Source: Christensenella sp. UBA1685
GTDB taxonomy: Bacteria > Bacillota > Clostridia > Christensenellales > CAG-138
Reading direction: 5' to 3'
Length of the DNA: 64,000 bases
Assembly: GCA_002320595.1 (NCBI GenBank)
Contig: DCKB01000013.1
Location: 1 to 64,000, forward strand
The notes below the pieces were generated by a model. The model was not told the DNA's origin. It made no database searches and saw only the letters and a program-made list of their open reading frames with translations. The translations under genes were made by a program, and so were the position numbers. Below are positions 25,491 through 34,075 of this stretch, one piece after another (the stretch's first letter is position 1; each line of letters begins with the position of its first letter).

Positions 25491-25754
25491 ATGGTTTTCG
25501 CCGCGCTTATTGCCGGGATTGTTTGCGGAATCGGCCAATTTTTCCTGCTTCGCCGCGTCCTCCGGCCGATCTCCGAAGGGAAGAACCCTTCTGCCCTGAT
25601 GCTGTTTTCTCAGCTTCCCATCCCAGTCGTGCTGCTCCTTGGATGCGCAATGATAAACGTAAAGCTCCTGCCCTTTGCGGGCGGCGGCTTCTGCGGCGGG
25701 CTCGTCCTTTCGGCCGCCGCCAATCTGCTGATCGAAAAAAAGAAAAAGGACTGA
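25491..25754 (+). CDS. AtpI/AtpR-like small membrane protein
   Basis: A product of 87 aa with three hydrophobic segments (about 1-20, 38-54 and 60-80) and a lysine-rich end. Its place before atpB is that of ATP synthase protein I or the AtpR protein of N-type ATPases, which help c-ring assembly. Sequence similarity is too weak to choose between the two. Confidence 0.65.
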   Translation: MVFAALIAGIVCGIGQFFLLRRVLRPISEGKNPSALMLFSQLPIPVVLLLGCAMINVKLLPFAGGGFCGGLVLSAAANLLIEKKKKD

Positions 25755-25758
25755 TTGG

Positions 25759-26670
25759 ATGCATTTCCGCGACTTTATCCCCTCTCTCGTCGGCCTTGCG
25801 CTTGCGCTCGCCGGTTTTTTGCTGCGCCAAAAGGCCCGGAAAAAGCTTTCGGCCGCATCTGCCGCTAAGGCGCCGGCAAAATGGCTCAAGCGCCGCAAAA
25901 CGCTTTGGACGGCCATTTCGGTCATCGGCTGCTGGATTTTTATCGTCAACATCCTGACGCTTGTTTTTGGGGACCTCCCCCATGAGGAGCTTACCGTCAG
26001 CATCATTCCCCCGCGGGCGGAATTCTCCATTCTCGGTTATACACCGAGCACCACCATGCTCGTGGGCTGGGGCGTGATGGCAGCGCTCATCGTGATTGCC
26101 GTGCTGCTGCGCATCTTCGTCATTCCCCGGTTTGAAAGCGTGCCGCGTGGCGTGCAGAACGCGTTGGAGGCGGTCGTGGAGCTTGCCGAAGGCTACTCCT
26201 CATCCAAAACGGTGTATCTCGGCCAGCCGATGTTCGGCTATATTTTCACTGTCGGCGCGGTGCTGATCGGCTTTGCCTTTGCGGAGCTGTTCGGCTTCCG
26301 TTCTCCTTCTTCTGACATCACGTTCACCCTTGCGCTCTCCCTCATCAGTTTTGTGATGGCCAACTGGTACGGCATCCGCCAACGTTCCGTGCGTGGCAGG
26401 CTCAAAAGCCTTGCGAACCCCAGCCCGCTGTTGATGCCCATCCGCATTGTTACGGATCTAGCAAACCCTGTTTCCATGGCATGCAGGCTGTTCGGCAACA
26501 CCGTAAGCGGCATGATTGTGATGGATCTGGTATACAGTTTCCTAGGTTCCGCCGCAGTTGGCATCCCGAGCGTGCTCGGGCTTTACTTCAACGTGTTCGC
26601 CGCCCTTGTGCAGGCGTTCATCTTCATCACGCTTACGCTGATCAACATCAACGAAGCGACGACCGAATAA
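25759..26670 (+). CDS. atpB: F-type ATP synthase subunit a
   Basis: Subunit a (303 aa) forms the ion half-channels of Fo. The essential arginine is in SMACRLFGNTVSG in the penultimate helix region, preceded by IRIVTDLANP and followed by FNVFAALVQAFIFITLTLI. The N-terminus has a membrane segment and a basic stretch (about 23-48) before the conserved core. Four bases after the small membrane protein gene. Confidence 0.93.
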   Translation: MHFRDFIPSLVGLALALAGFLLRQKARKKLSAASAAKAPAKWLKRRKTLWTAISVIGCWIFIVNILTLVFGDLPHEELTVSIIPPRAEFSILGYTPSTTMLVGWGVMAALIVIAVLLRIFVIPRFESVPRGVQNALEAVVELAEGYSSSKTVYLGQPMFGYIFTVGAVLIGFAFAELFGFRSPSSDITFTLALSLISFVMANWYGIRQRSVRGRLKSLANPSPLLMPIRIVTDLANPVSMACRLFGNTVSGMIVMDLVYSFLGSAAVGIPSVLGLYFNVFAALVQAFIFITLTLININEATTE

Positions 26671-26689
26671 CCGAAAGGAGTTACAACAC

Positions 26690-26908
26690 ATGGATCCTCA
26701 AATCTCTTTAAGCGTTGCGCTCTGCCTCATCCCCGCCGCCTGCTGCGGCATCGTCGAAGGGCTTGCCACAGGGAAAGCCGTTGAAGCGGTTGCCCGGCAG
26801 CCGGAAGCCTCCGGCAAAATCACCTCCATGCTGATGATGGGCCTTGCGCTTACGGAAGCCTCCTCGATCTATGGCTTCGTCATCGCGCTCATCATGCTGT
26901 TCAGCTGA
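26690..26908 (+). CDS. atpE: F-type ATP synthase subunit c, two-carboxylate type
   Basis: The rotor-ring subunit (72 aa) has two helices joined by the conserved polar loop ARQPEA (35-40). The ion-binding helix 2 is LTEASSIYGF, with the essential Glu56 and Tyr61. Helix 1 carries a second acid, Glu23 (GIVEGLATGK), at the position of Gln32 in the Ilyobacter Na+ ring. The serine ligand after the essential Glu is alanine (Ala57). The GxGxGxG packing motif of helix 1 is replaced by IPAACCGIVEG. Two-carboxylate c subunits are known in Fusobacterium and in N-type ATPases; ion specificity here is open. Confidence 0.92.
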   Translation: MDPQISLSVALCLIPAACCGIVEGLATGKAVEAVARQPEASGKITSMLMMGLALTEASSIYGFVIALIMLFS

Positions 26909-26947
26909 TGCCGCGCTTCCATTTACATATTTTAGCAAGGAGGCTGT

Positions 26948-27436
26948 ATGGAAGGACTCAACCCGCTTGATATTTTAATTCATATTATCAACTTCATCGT
27001 GACCTTCGTGCTGCTCTACCTGCTGCTCTATAAGCCTGTAAGCAAGTTTATGCACAAGCGCAGGGAAAGCGTGGAGCAGGCGCTTGCAGACGCTGCGGCA
27101 ACACGCGCCGAGGCAGATGCGTATCTCGCTGAGGCAAAGGCCGAGCTTGCCGCAACGGGCGAAAAGGCACGCCGGCTTTCGCACGAGGCCATCGAAAATG
27201 CGGCGCTCGATGCAGAACGCATTGTGGATACCGCACAGGACGAAGCGGATGCGCTCCTGCAAAAAGCGCGCGAGCAGATGCGCCAGGAAAAGCAGGCGGC
27301 CATCGAGCGCGCACATACGGAGGTGGTTGGCCTTGCAAGCGACATTGCCGCGCGCATTCTCTCCCGCGAGGTCACACTGGAGGATAACCGGGAAATCGCG
27401 GAACGCTTTTTCCATGGAACGGAGGGCGGCGCATGA
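26948..27436 (+). CDS. atpF: F-type ATP synthase subunit b
   Basis: Subunit b (162 aa) is the peripheral stalk: one N-terminal membrane helix (about 8-29) followed by a long charged alpha-helical, coiled-coil-like stretch rich in Ala, Glu, Arg to the end. The length is normal. The end overlaps the delta gene by four bases (ATGA). Confidence 0.92.
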   Translation: MEGLNPLDILIHIINFIVTFVLLYLLLYKPVSKFMHKRRESVEQALADAAATRAEADAYLAEAKAELAATGEKARRLSHEAIENAALDAERIVDTAQDEADALLQKAREQMRQEKQAAIERAHTEVVGLASDIAARILSREVTLEDNREIAERFFHGTEGGA

Positions 27437-27708
27437 GCACCGTTCGGAAAAACCCGATTCTCCGGATCGCCCCGCCGTATGACGATGCGCTGCTTCGGCG
27501 CATCGAAAAAGGCTTTGCAGACATGCTCGGCTTCGGCGTGCAATTCGACGTGCGCGAAGACCCTTCCCTGCTTTGCGGCTTCATTGCCTACATTCGCGGC
27601 ACGGTTTACGATGCGAGCGGAAAAACGCAGCTTTCAGGCGTAAGCGCATACCTTGTGGACGCGATGAACACACCCGTGCACGCGCCGGAACAGGAGGGAA
27701 GCGCATGA
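27433..27708 (+). CDS. atpH: Truncated F-type ATP synthase subunit delta (C-terminal domain only)
   Basis: Only 91 aa, against about 175-185 aa for normal delta. The sequence aligns with the C-terminal domain that meets subunit b: FADMLGFGVQFDVREDPSLL, then GFIAYIRGTVYDASGKTQL. The N-terminal helical domain that holds the N-termini of the alpha subunits is missing. The gene is coupled on both sides (ATGA overlaps with atpF and atpA), so this is a compact gene and not a sequencing gap or frameshift; no delta-like residues are present upstream in any frame, as that DNA encodes subunit b. Confidence 0.8.
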   Translation: MSTVRKNPILRIAPPYDDALLRRIEKGFADMLGFGVQFDVREDPSLLCGFIAYIRGTVYDASGKTQLSGVSAYLVDAMNTPVHAPEQEGSA

Positions 27709-29225
27709 GCATTCGCAGCGATGTGGAACGCGCCGCCTTAAGCGCATTCCTGCATGAAAAGGTGGGGCAATACAGGTTTGAGCCCTCCGTTTACCGTTAC
27801 GGCGTAGTACAAAGCGCAAAGGATAACGTCATCACCATTCACGGTCTTTCCGGCTGTCGGTATGGCGAAATTTTGCAGTTTGATAACGATGTATACGGTC
27901 TCGCGCTCGATCTTTCCGAGGATACCATCGGCGCAGCGCTGCTCAACGCGGATGCGTTCGTTGCCGCCGGCTCCGTTGCACGCGGCACGGGAAAGGTTGC
28001 GGATATTTGCGTTGGGGACGCCGTCATCGGCCGCGTTGTAGATCCGCTCGGCCGCCCGCTGGACGGGATGCCGCTTTCCACCATCGAAACGCGCCGGGTT
28101 GAAAACCGCGCGCCGAGCATCATTGACCGCGCGCCGGTAAAGCGCCCGCTTGAAACCGGCATCCTGGCGGTGGACAGCATGGTTCCCATCGGCCGCGGGC
28201 AAAGGGAACTCATCATCGGCGACCGGCAAACGGGCAAAACCTCAATCGCCCTTTCCGCCATCCGCACCCAACGCGACAACGGCGTGATCTGCATCTATTG
28301 TGCCATCGGCCAAAAAGCGGCCGCCACGGCGCGCATCGTGCACGCGCTCAGGGAATCCGGCGACATGGATCACACCATCGTAGTCGCCTCCGCTGCGAGC
28401 GACAGCGCTGCGATGCAATATTTAACGCCGTTTGCAGGCTGCGCCATTGCGGAGCACTTCATGTATCAGGGACGGGATGTGCTCATCGTGTATGACGATC
28501 TTTCCAAGCATGCCGTCGCTTACCGCACAATGTCCCTGCTGCTGCGCCGCCCCGCAGGGCGGGAGGCCTACCCCGGCGACATTTTCTATCTGCACAGCCG
28601 CCTTCTGGAGCGCGGCGCGCAGCTTTCCCCCGCGTTGGGCGGCGGTTCCATGACGGCGCTGCCCATCGTGGAAACCGTGGGCGGCGACATCTCCGCTTAT
28701 ATTCCCACGAACATCATCTCCATTACAGACGGGCAGATTTACCTTTCTTCCGACCTGTTTTTTGCGGGGCAGCGGCCAGCCATCAACGTGGGGCTTTCCG
28801 TTTCGCGCATCGGAAGCTCCGCACAGCACCCTGCCATCAAGTGGATCGGCGGCAGGCTTCGCCTTTCCATTGCGCAATACCGTGAGCTTGCGGTATTCGC
28901 ACAGTTTGGCGCCGAAATTGACGCCGCCACAGCCAACCAGATCCACCGGGGTGAACGCATGATGGAGGTGTTAAAGCAGGGGCAGGAAGAAACGCTTTCC
29001 GTCGCCTCAGAGGCCGTGCTGCTGCTTGCGCTTACGCACAACGTATTTTGGGATATGCCGCTTAGAGAGATCAGCGCCGCCAAATATGCGCTGCTTGATT
29101 ATGTGCGTGCCGCATGCCCCGGCTCCCTGCGCGCCATTGAAGGCACCGGCGACTTGAATCCCGAAGAGATCGCCACCCTGAAAAAAGCGATGGACGCATT
29201 TTTGGAGGAGCGCAATGCCGGATAA
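27705..29225 (+). CDS. atpA: F-type ATP synthase subunit alpha
   Basis: Subunit alpha (506 aa) is the non-catalytic nucleotide-binding subunit of F1. Walker A is GDRQTGKTS, followed by CIYCAIGQKA, VYDDLSKHA and the ISITDGQIYL signature. The N-terminus MSIRSDVERAALSAFL retains a short amphipathic start. The ATG at 27705 has GGAGGG upstream and overlaps the delta stop. Length normal. Confidence 0.95.
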   Translation: MSIRSDVERAALSAFLHEKVGQYRFEPSVYRYGVVQSAKDNVITIHGLSGCRYGEILQFDNDVYGLALDLSEDTIGAALLNADAFVAAGSVARGTGKVADICVGDAVIGRVVDPLGRPLDGMPLSTIETRRVENRAPSIIDRAPVKRPLETGILAVDSMVPIGRGQRELIIGDRQTGKTSIALSAIRTQRDNGVICIYCAIGQKAAATARIVHALRESGDMDHTIVVASAASDSAAMQYLTPFAGCAIAEHFMYQGRDVLIVYDDLSKHAVAYRTMSLLLRRPAGREAYPGDIFYLHSRLLERGAQLSPALGGGSMTALPIVETVGGDISAYIPTNIISITDGQIYLSSDLFFAGQRPAINVGLSVSRIGSSAQHPAIKWIGGRLRLSIAQYRELAVFAQFGAEIDAATANQIHRGERMMEVLKQGQEETLSVASEAVLLLALTHNVFWDMPLREISAAKYALLDYVRAACPGSLRAIEGTGDLNPEEIATLKKAMDAFLEERNAG

Positions 29226-30012
29226 CCTGTTTGAAACCCGGCAGCGCATCAATGCCGCCGCACAAACGCGCAAAATCACCCGCACGATGGAGCTTGTAGC
29301 CTCCTCGCGCCTGCAGCGCGCAAAGCAGCAGCTTGCGGCGTTCGCGCCGGCGCTGCGCCATCTTTCCGAGGCCGCAGCCTGCCTCCCGGAAGCGTATTTC
29401 ACGCCCGACCCGGATCGTCCGAAGCGGCGGGCGCTGCTTGTGTTTGCCGGCGCGAAGGGGCTTTCCGGCGCATACAGCCCGGCGCTTCTCCGCTTTGCGG
29501 CGGAACACACAAAAGGCGCCGTTCTTTTTGCGGCAGGCAGCGCGGCAGCCGCAGAATACCCCGATGCCTATTTGACCTTTGGGGATGACGCGCCCTCCCC
29601 CGCTTTCGCGCAGGCTCTGTTCAATGCGGCGGAAGCGCCCTACAAAAGCGGTGAAGTCAGTGAGGTGTGGCTTGTGTACACCGAAGGCTATACCCCTGTA
29701 ATAAAACGCCTGCTCCCGCTGCCTGCGCCTGAATCCCCGCATGCCGCCGGGCAACTGATTCTTGAGCCGTCCCCAAAGGCGCTCTATTCCACCTTGTTTG
29801 CCTTCTATACACGCGCGCTGCTGTATGAGGCACATTTGCAGGCGTACACGGCGGAACAGGTGGCACGCGTGTCCGCAATGGATCATGCCACGCGCAACGC
29901 AGAAGACATCATCAACGAATTGCAGGCGGAATATAACCGCATCCGCCAGGCGTCCATCACACAGGAGATCATCATGGTTTCCGGCGCCGCAAATGCGATA
30001 GGAGAGGATTGA
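29215..30012 (+). CDS. atpG: F-type ATP synthase subunit gamma (short)
   Basis: The central shaft, 265 aa against about 285-295 usually. The N-terminal helix has TRKITRTMELVASSRLQRAK and the C-terminal helix DHATRNAEDIINELQ and RQASITQEII, both well conserved. The missing residues are from the middle globular part. Overlaps atpA by 11 bases. Confidence 0.93.
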   Translation: MPDNLFETRQRINAAAQTRKITRTMELVASSRLQRAKQQLAAFAPALRHLSEAAACLPEAYFTPDPDRPKRRALLVFAGAKGLSGAYSPALLRFAAEHTKGAVLFAAGSAAAAEYPDAYLTFGDDAPSPAFAQALFNAAEAPYKSGEVSEVWLVYTEGYTPVIKRLLPLPAPESPHAAGQLILEPSPKALYSTLFAFYTRALLYEAHLQAYTAEQVARVSAMDHATRNAEDIINELQAEYNRIRQASITQEIIMVSGAANAIGED

Positions 30013-30016
30013 CCCC

Positions 30017-31390
30017 ATGCAGAATAAAGGAACCATCATCCGCATCACGGGGCCGGTTCTGGATGTGCGTTTCCAGAACCGCCTTCCCGAGATCAACGAG
30101 CTTCTGATCTCGGAAAGCGGCATTCATATGGAAGTTGCAGCGCATGCTTCCACCACCGACGTGCGCTGCATCGCGCTTGACCCCACGGATGGCCTGCTTT
30201 GCGGGGAAGGCGTAACCGCGACGGGCGGCTGCATTTCCGTGCCCGTGGGCGAAACCGTGCTCGGCCGCACGATTGACGTGCTCGGGCGGCCCATTGACGG
30301 CCAAGGGCCGATCACCGCAGAGCGTTGGAGCATTCACCGCGATCCGCCGCCCATCACGAAGCTGAACCCGCGCACGGAATTCTTCGAGACGGGCGTGAAG
30401 GTTATCGACCTTTTGACCCCCTATGCCAAAGGCGCAAAGATCGGCCTTTTCGGCGGCGCGGGCGTGGGCAAGACCATCCTCATTATGGAACTCATCAATA
30501 ACGTTGCGCGCAATTCGGGGGACTATTCCGTGTTCACGGGCGTTGGCGAACGCAGCCGTGAAGGCAGCGACATGATTCTTGACATGGAATACACTGGCGC
30601 TCTTTACAACACCGCCCTCGCTTTCGGGCAAATGAACGAGCCCCCGGGCGCACGCTTGCGCGTGGCGCTCACCGGGCTCACGCTCGCGGAATACTTCCGG
30701 GATGTGATGCATCAGGATGTGCTGCTTTTCATCGACAACATCTTCCGCTATGTGCAGGCTGGAAGCGAGGTTTCGGCCCTGCTCGGGCGCATGCCCTCCG
30801 CGGTAGGCTATCAGCCCACGCTTGCCAACGAACTCGGTGCATTGCAGGAACGCATTTCTTCCACAACGGATGGCTCCATCACCTCCATCCAGGCGGTATA
30901 CGTGCCGGCAGACGACCTGACCGACCCCGCGCCGGTCTCCATCTTCTCCCACCTGGATGCAACGACCGTGCTCTCCCGCGCCATCGCGGAAACGGGCATC
31001 TATCCCGCCGTCGACCCGCTGCAATCCCATTCGCGCATCCTCGACCCGCTCGTTGTAGGCCGGGAGCATTACGAAACCGCCCACCGTGTGCAGGAATGCA
31101 TGCAGCGCTATACCGAATTGAAGGACATCATCGCCATCCTCGGCATGGAGGAGCTTTCCCCGGAGGATAAGCAAATCGTGAATCGGGCGCGCCGCCTCCA
31201 GCGTTTTCTTTCCCAGCCGCTTTCCATGGCGGAAGCATTTTCCGGCATTCCGGGTAAATACGTAACGGTGGAAGAAAGCATCCGTTCCTTCAATGCCATC
31301 GTAAGCGGCGATTGTGACCATCTGCCGGAATCCGCATTTTTCATGGCCGGCAATATCGACGACGTCTATGCAAAGGCAAAGAAGCTATGA
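30017..31390 (+). CDS. atpD: F-type ATP synthase subunit beta
   Basis: The catalytic subunit (457 aa). Walker A is GGAGVGKTI, the catalytic Glu is in GVGERSREG, and the Walker B-type strand LLFIDNIFRY and the YVPADDLTDPAP segment are intact. Length is close to the usual 460-470. It overlaps the epsilon gene by four bases. Confidence 0.96.
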   Translation: MQNKGTIIRITGPVLDVRFQNRLPEINELLISESGIHMEVAAHASTTDVRCIALDPTDGLLCGEGVTATGGCISVPVGETVLGRTIDVLGRPIDGQGPITAERWSIHRDPPPITKLNPRTEFFETGVKVIDLLTPYAKGAKIGLFGGAGVGKTILIMELINNVARNSGDYSVFTGVGERSREGSDMILDMEYTGALYNTALAFGQMNEPPGARLRVALTGLTLAEYFRDVMHQDVLLFIDNIFRYVQAGSEVSALLGRMPSAVGYQPTLANELGALQERISSTTDGSITSIQAVYVPADDLTDPAPVSIFSHLDATTVLSRAIAETGIYPAVDPLQSHSRILDPLVVGREHYETAHRVQECMQRYTELKDIIAILGMEELSPEDKQIVNRARRLQRFLSQPLSMAEAFSGIPGKYVTVEESIRSFNAIVSGDCDHLPESAFFMAGNIDDVYAKAKKL

Positions 31391-31659
31391 AATCCTTCGC
31401 ATTGAAAATCCTGACGCCTGAGCGCACCGCGTTCGACGGCATTGTGGAATGCCTGACCATCACCGATGTGAACGGCCTTGTAACGGTGCTTTCAGGCCAC
31501 GCGCCGATGGTATCCGTGCTCGCTCCGGGGCCGCTTATGCTCCTTGCGGACGGCAAAAAGCGCAGGGGCCAAAGCTCAGCGGGGCTTCTGCACGTAACGC
31601 GGGAGGAAACCGCAGTGATCGTGGATTCGTTTGAATGGGATGCAGAGCCAAAAGAATAA
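31387..31659 (+). CDS. atpC: F-type ATP synthase subunit epsilon lacking the C-terminal helices
   Basis: Epsilon of 90 aa, against about 130-140 in most bacteria. The N-terminal beta-sandwich domain is present, with LKILTPERTAFDG, GLVTVLSGHAPMVSVL and a final VIVDSFEW strand. The C-terminal two-helix domain that inhibits ATP hydrolysis is absent. Last gene of the operon. Confidence 0.9.
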   Translation: MKSFALKILTPERTAFDGIVECLTITDVNGLVTVLSGHAPMVSVLAPGPLMLLADGKKRRGQSSAGLLHVTREETAVIVDSFEWDAEPKE

Positions 31660-31760
31660 AGGCGGCTGATGCCGCCTCAGGCTGTCAAAAAGCCACGGGA
31701 TTGTCAAGGGTCGCAACCCTTGACTTTCAATCCAGCTCCGGCGGCACGTGCGCCGGAACG
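31660..31760. repeat. Cluster of stem-forming palindromes after atpC
   Basis: Three stems follow one another: GGCGGC-TGAT-GCCGCC right after the atpC stop, TCAAGGGT-CGC-AACCCTTGA at about 31703-31722, and CCGGCG-GCACGTG-CGCCGG at about 31738-31756. None has a T run. They could stabilise the 3' end of the ATP synthase mRNA or be a small intergenic repeat. Confidence 0.5.
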
Positions 31761-31841
31761 GATGACCCCCTCAGGATTTCGTTCTTTTCAGCATTTCCCG
31801 CCCGGGAGCCTATAGCACGAGAGGGAATTGCTGTAACCTCA

Positions 31842-31865
31842 AAAAAGTGGCATAAGCCACTTTTT
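31842..31865. terminator. Bidirectional terminator between atp operon and MATE gene
   Basis: AAAAAGTGGC and GCCACTTTTT form a 10-bp stem with an ATAA loop, with A and T runs at either end, serving both converging transcripts. Confidence 0.9.
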
Positions 31866-31908
31866 GTCTGTGATTAAAGCCTGACCGTGCCCATTTTCTC
31901 CGCGATTC

Positions 31909-33303
31909 TTATGGGGTTCCCTTATCCGTTTCCGTGACGCGGCGTGCCAAAAGCTTTTTCATGACGCACGCATGGATGCAAATCGACGTCAGGGCGCCGA
32001 CCGTATCTGAGATCGCCTCCGCATAAAACACCGCTTCCACTCCGAAAATCGCAGGCAGAACAAAGAGCGAGGCAAAGTAAACCGTTTTTCTCCAAAAGGA
32101 CAGCGGCCAGGAAAAGCGAACCTGCCCGATTGCAGTAAAGCCATCCACAATTTCATACTGTAGCCCCAGCGGAATCAGGGCCAATGTGCATATGCGAATT
32201 GCCCAAACCGCTTTTTCTGCAACAACAGGGTCTGTGGTAAACAGGCGGACGAACAACGGTCCCGCAACCCGTGCCAGCACAAACATCAGGCTCGTATACG
32301 CCAAACACCAAAGGAAAATCCTGCGTTGGGCGCTCATGACCCGATCCACCCTGCGCGCGCCATAGTTGAAGCCAAGGATCGGCTGCGTGCCCCCGCTGAT
32401 GCCACCAAGCGGCATGGTCACCACCAGCATAAAGCTTTGCACAATGGTTGCCACCGTAATCAGCAGATCCCCCTCCCGTATGCCGCCATAGCGCTGGAGC
32501 ACAGCGTTCATCGCGATGATCATCACATTATCTACCGCAATGATCGAAAAGGGCGTCAGCCCCAATGTCAACACCCTTCCGGCGGTGCTGAGGCTGTAGC
32601 CTTTGAAGGTAATCGGGATCTGCGCGCGCCAACCGAACAGGAAGGAAAGCACATAGGCGCAGCTGGCCGTTTGCGAAAGCACTGTTGCAATGGCCGCGCC
32701 CCGAACACCCATATCCAACACAAAAATAAACAGCGGATCCAGAAGAATGTTCATCACTGCGCCCAGCACCACCGACATCATCGCCTGCCGTGCAAATCCC
32801 TGCGCGACAACAAAGGAATTCAATCCTCCCGCCAAAAGGGCAAACACCGTTCCGAACATATAGTACAGGAAATATTCGTTCGCATACGGCAAAGTTGTTT
32901 CACTCGCGCCGAAAAACAGCAGCATTGGCCGGCGCAGCGGAATCACCGCCGCCATCAGTACCACTGAAAACAGGCACAACATCAGGAAGCAGTTGGCCAG
33001 GATCGCACGCGCGCCTTTTTCATCACCTTCGCCCAGGCAAATGCTCATCAGCGGCGCGCCGCCTACGCCCACCAGCGATGCGACCGAACCGATCATCGTC
33101 ACCACCGGCCCGCATATGCCCACGCCTGCCAGCGCCAGTTCTCCCACTTCCGGGATATGCCCGATATACATGCGATCCACAAGGCTGTATAAAACGCTTA
33201 CAAACTGTGCGAGCATGCTGGGCAGTGCAATCCTTCGCACCAGCAGCCGAATATCATCCCGCCCGAGATCGTTCTCCATCCGGGTTTTCTCTTCGTTCCC
33301 CAT
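31909..33303 (-). CDS. MATE-family efflux transporter
   Basis: An integral membrane protein of about 464 aa with twelve predicted helices, of the MatE family that exports cationic drugs or metabolites in exchange for Na+ or H+. The N-terminal LPSMLAQFVSVLYSLVDRMY and the LGFNYGARRVDRV stretch after the sixth helix are typical. The start at 33303 follows GGAGGTGA by five bases; an upstream ATG (33321) would have that site inside the gene. Confidence 0.88.
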   Translation of the reverse strand: MGNEEKTRMENDLGRDDIRLLVRRIALPSMLAQFVSVLYSLVDRMYIGHIPEVGELALAGVGICGPVVTMIGSVASLVGVGGAPLMSICLGEGDEKGARAILANCFLMLCLFSVVLMAAVIPLRRPMLLFFGASETTLPYANEYFLYYMFGTVFALLAGGLNSFVVAQGFARQAMMSVVLGAVMNILLDPLFIFVLDMGVRGAAIATVLSQTASCAYVLSFLFGWRAQIPITFKGYSLSTAGRVLTLGLTPFSIIAVDNVMIIAMNAVLQRYGGIREGDLLITVATIVQSFMLVVTMPLGGISGGTQPILGFNYGARRVDRVMSAQRRIFLWCLAYTSLMFVLARVAGPLFVRLFTTDPVVAEKAVWAIRICTLALIPLGLQYEIVDGFTAIGQVRFSWPLSFWRKTVYFASLFVLPAIFGVEAVFYAEAISDTVGALTSICIHACVMKKLLARRVTETDKGTP

Positions 33304-33416
33304 CGGGTTCACCTCCGTCATTTCCGCATAGAAAAAGCCCGGTCTCGCGGCCGCGCCCTTCTCCCGGTGAATCGAAAATCAAGGCCCTGCGCCTCTGCAC
33401 AGAACCTTTAACCTTT

Positions 33417-33445
33417 ATTATGTATTTCGTGTGTATAAAAGTCAA
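33417..33445 (-). promoter_or_regulatory. Promoter of the MATE gene
   Basis: On the minus strand TTGACT (33440-33445), 17 bases, CATAAT (33417-33422). Confidence 0.7.
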
Positions 33446-33474
33446 TCTCTTCTTTTATGCCATGTATATACGCT

Positions 33475-33503
33475 TTGCTATTTTCCGTCTTTTTTTGTAT
33501 AAT
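33475..33503 (+). promoter_or_regulatory. Promoter of the gene at 33538
   Basis: TTGCTA (33475-33480), 17 bases, TATAAT (33498-33503). It is divergent from the MATE promoter, 30 bases away. Confidence 0.65.
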
Positions 33504-33537
33504 CAGGTCAGAATTCTTCTGATTCGGAGGCTCCCCC

Positions 33538-34062
33538 ATGCAAAACGATGCCGCGCTCAGCGTGCTCTCCCGTGACGAACTTGAACAGCTTGTTTCAATT
33601 TATGCGAAGAATTGGCTTGCAATGGACGGCTACTGGTTTCAAGCCGTAGAGCGCAAGCGCGGTATGGATGAAGCCATGGAGCACGACGTTGCCGTCTGGC
33701 AAGGGTTCACGCGCACCGAGGCGCGGCGCATCAGGGCGCTGCTCAGGCTGCCGGAACAGGCAGGGCTTGACGGGCTTGAAAAAGCGCTTGCCTACCGAAT
33801 GTACGCCCGCATCAACCGGGACGAGATCATCCGCGAAGGCGATGATGCGCTCGTCTACCGCACGCTCGAATGCTATGTGCAGCGCGCCCGCGCGGAAAAA
33901 GGCATGCCGTACCACCCCTGCAAGGCGGTCGGCCTTGTGGAATATGCCGGCTTTGCCAAAGAGATCGACCCGCGCATCCGCTGCGCCTGCGTGAGCTGCT
34001 TCCCGGATGTGACGGATGAAAGCTGCAACTGTGTCTGGCGGTTTTGGATTCAAGCGGACTGA
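33538..34062 (+). CDS. Unknown conserved cysteine-containing protein (possibly DUF6125)
   Basis: A soluble protein of 174 aa. The N-terminal half is helical with WLAMDGYWFQAVER and DVAVWQGFTRTEARRI; the C-terminal part has a CACVSCFPD cysteine cluster and then CNCVWRFWI, suggesting a metal or cofactor site. It resembles a family annotated as DUF6125 in anaerobes, but I am not certain. Single-gene unit with its own promoter; GGAGG lies upstream of the ATG. Confidence 0.7.
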   Translation: MQNDAALSVLSRDELEQLVSIYAKNWLAMDGYWFQAVERKRGMDEAMEHDVAVWQGFTRTEARRIRALLRLPEQAGLDGLEKALAYRMYARINRDEIIREGDDALVYRTLECYVQRARAEKGMPYHPCKAVGLVEYAGFAKEIDPRIRCACVSCFPDVTDESCNCVWRFWIQAD

Positions 34063-34075
34063 GCGCCTTTGAGAA

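Noticed and set aside
29972..31321. Minus-strand open frame of about 449 codons opposite atpD
   Set aside because: Shadow of the beta subunit gene.
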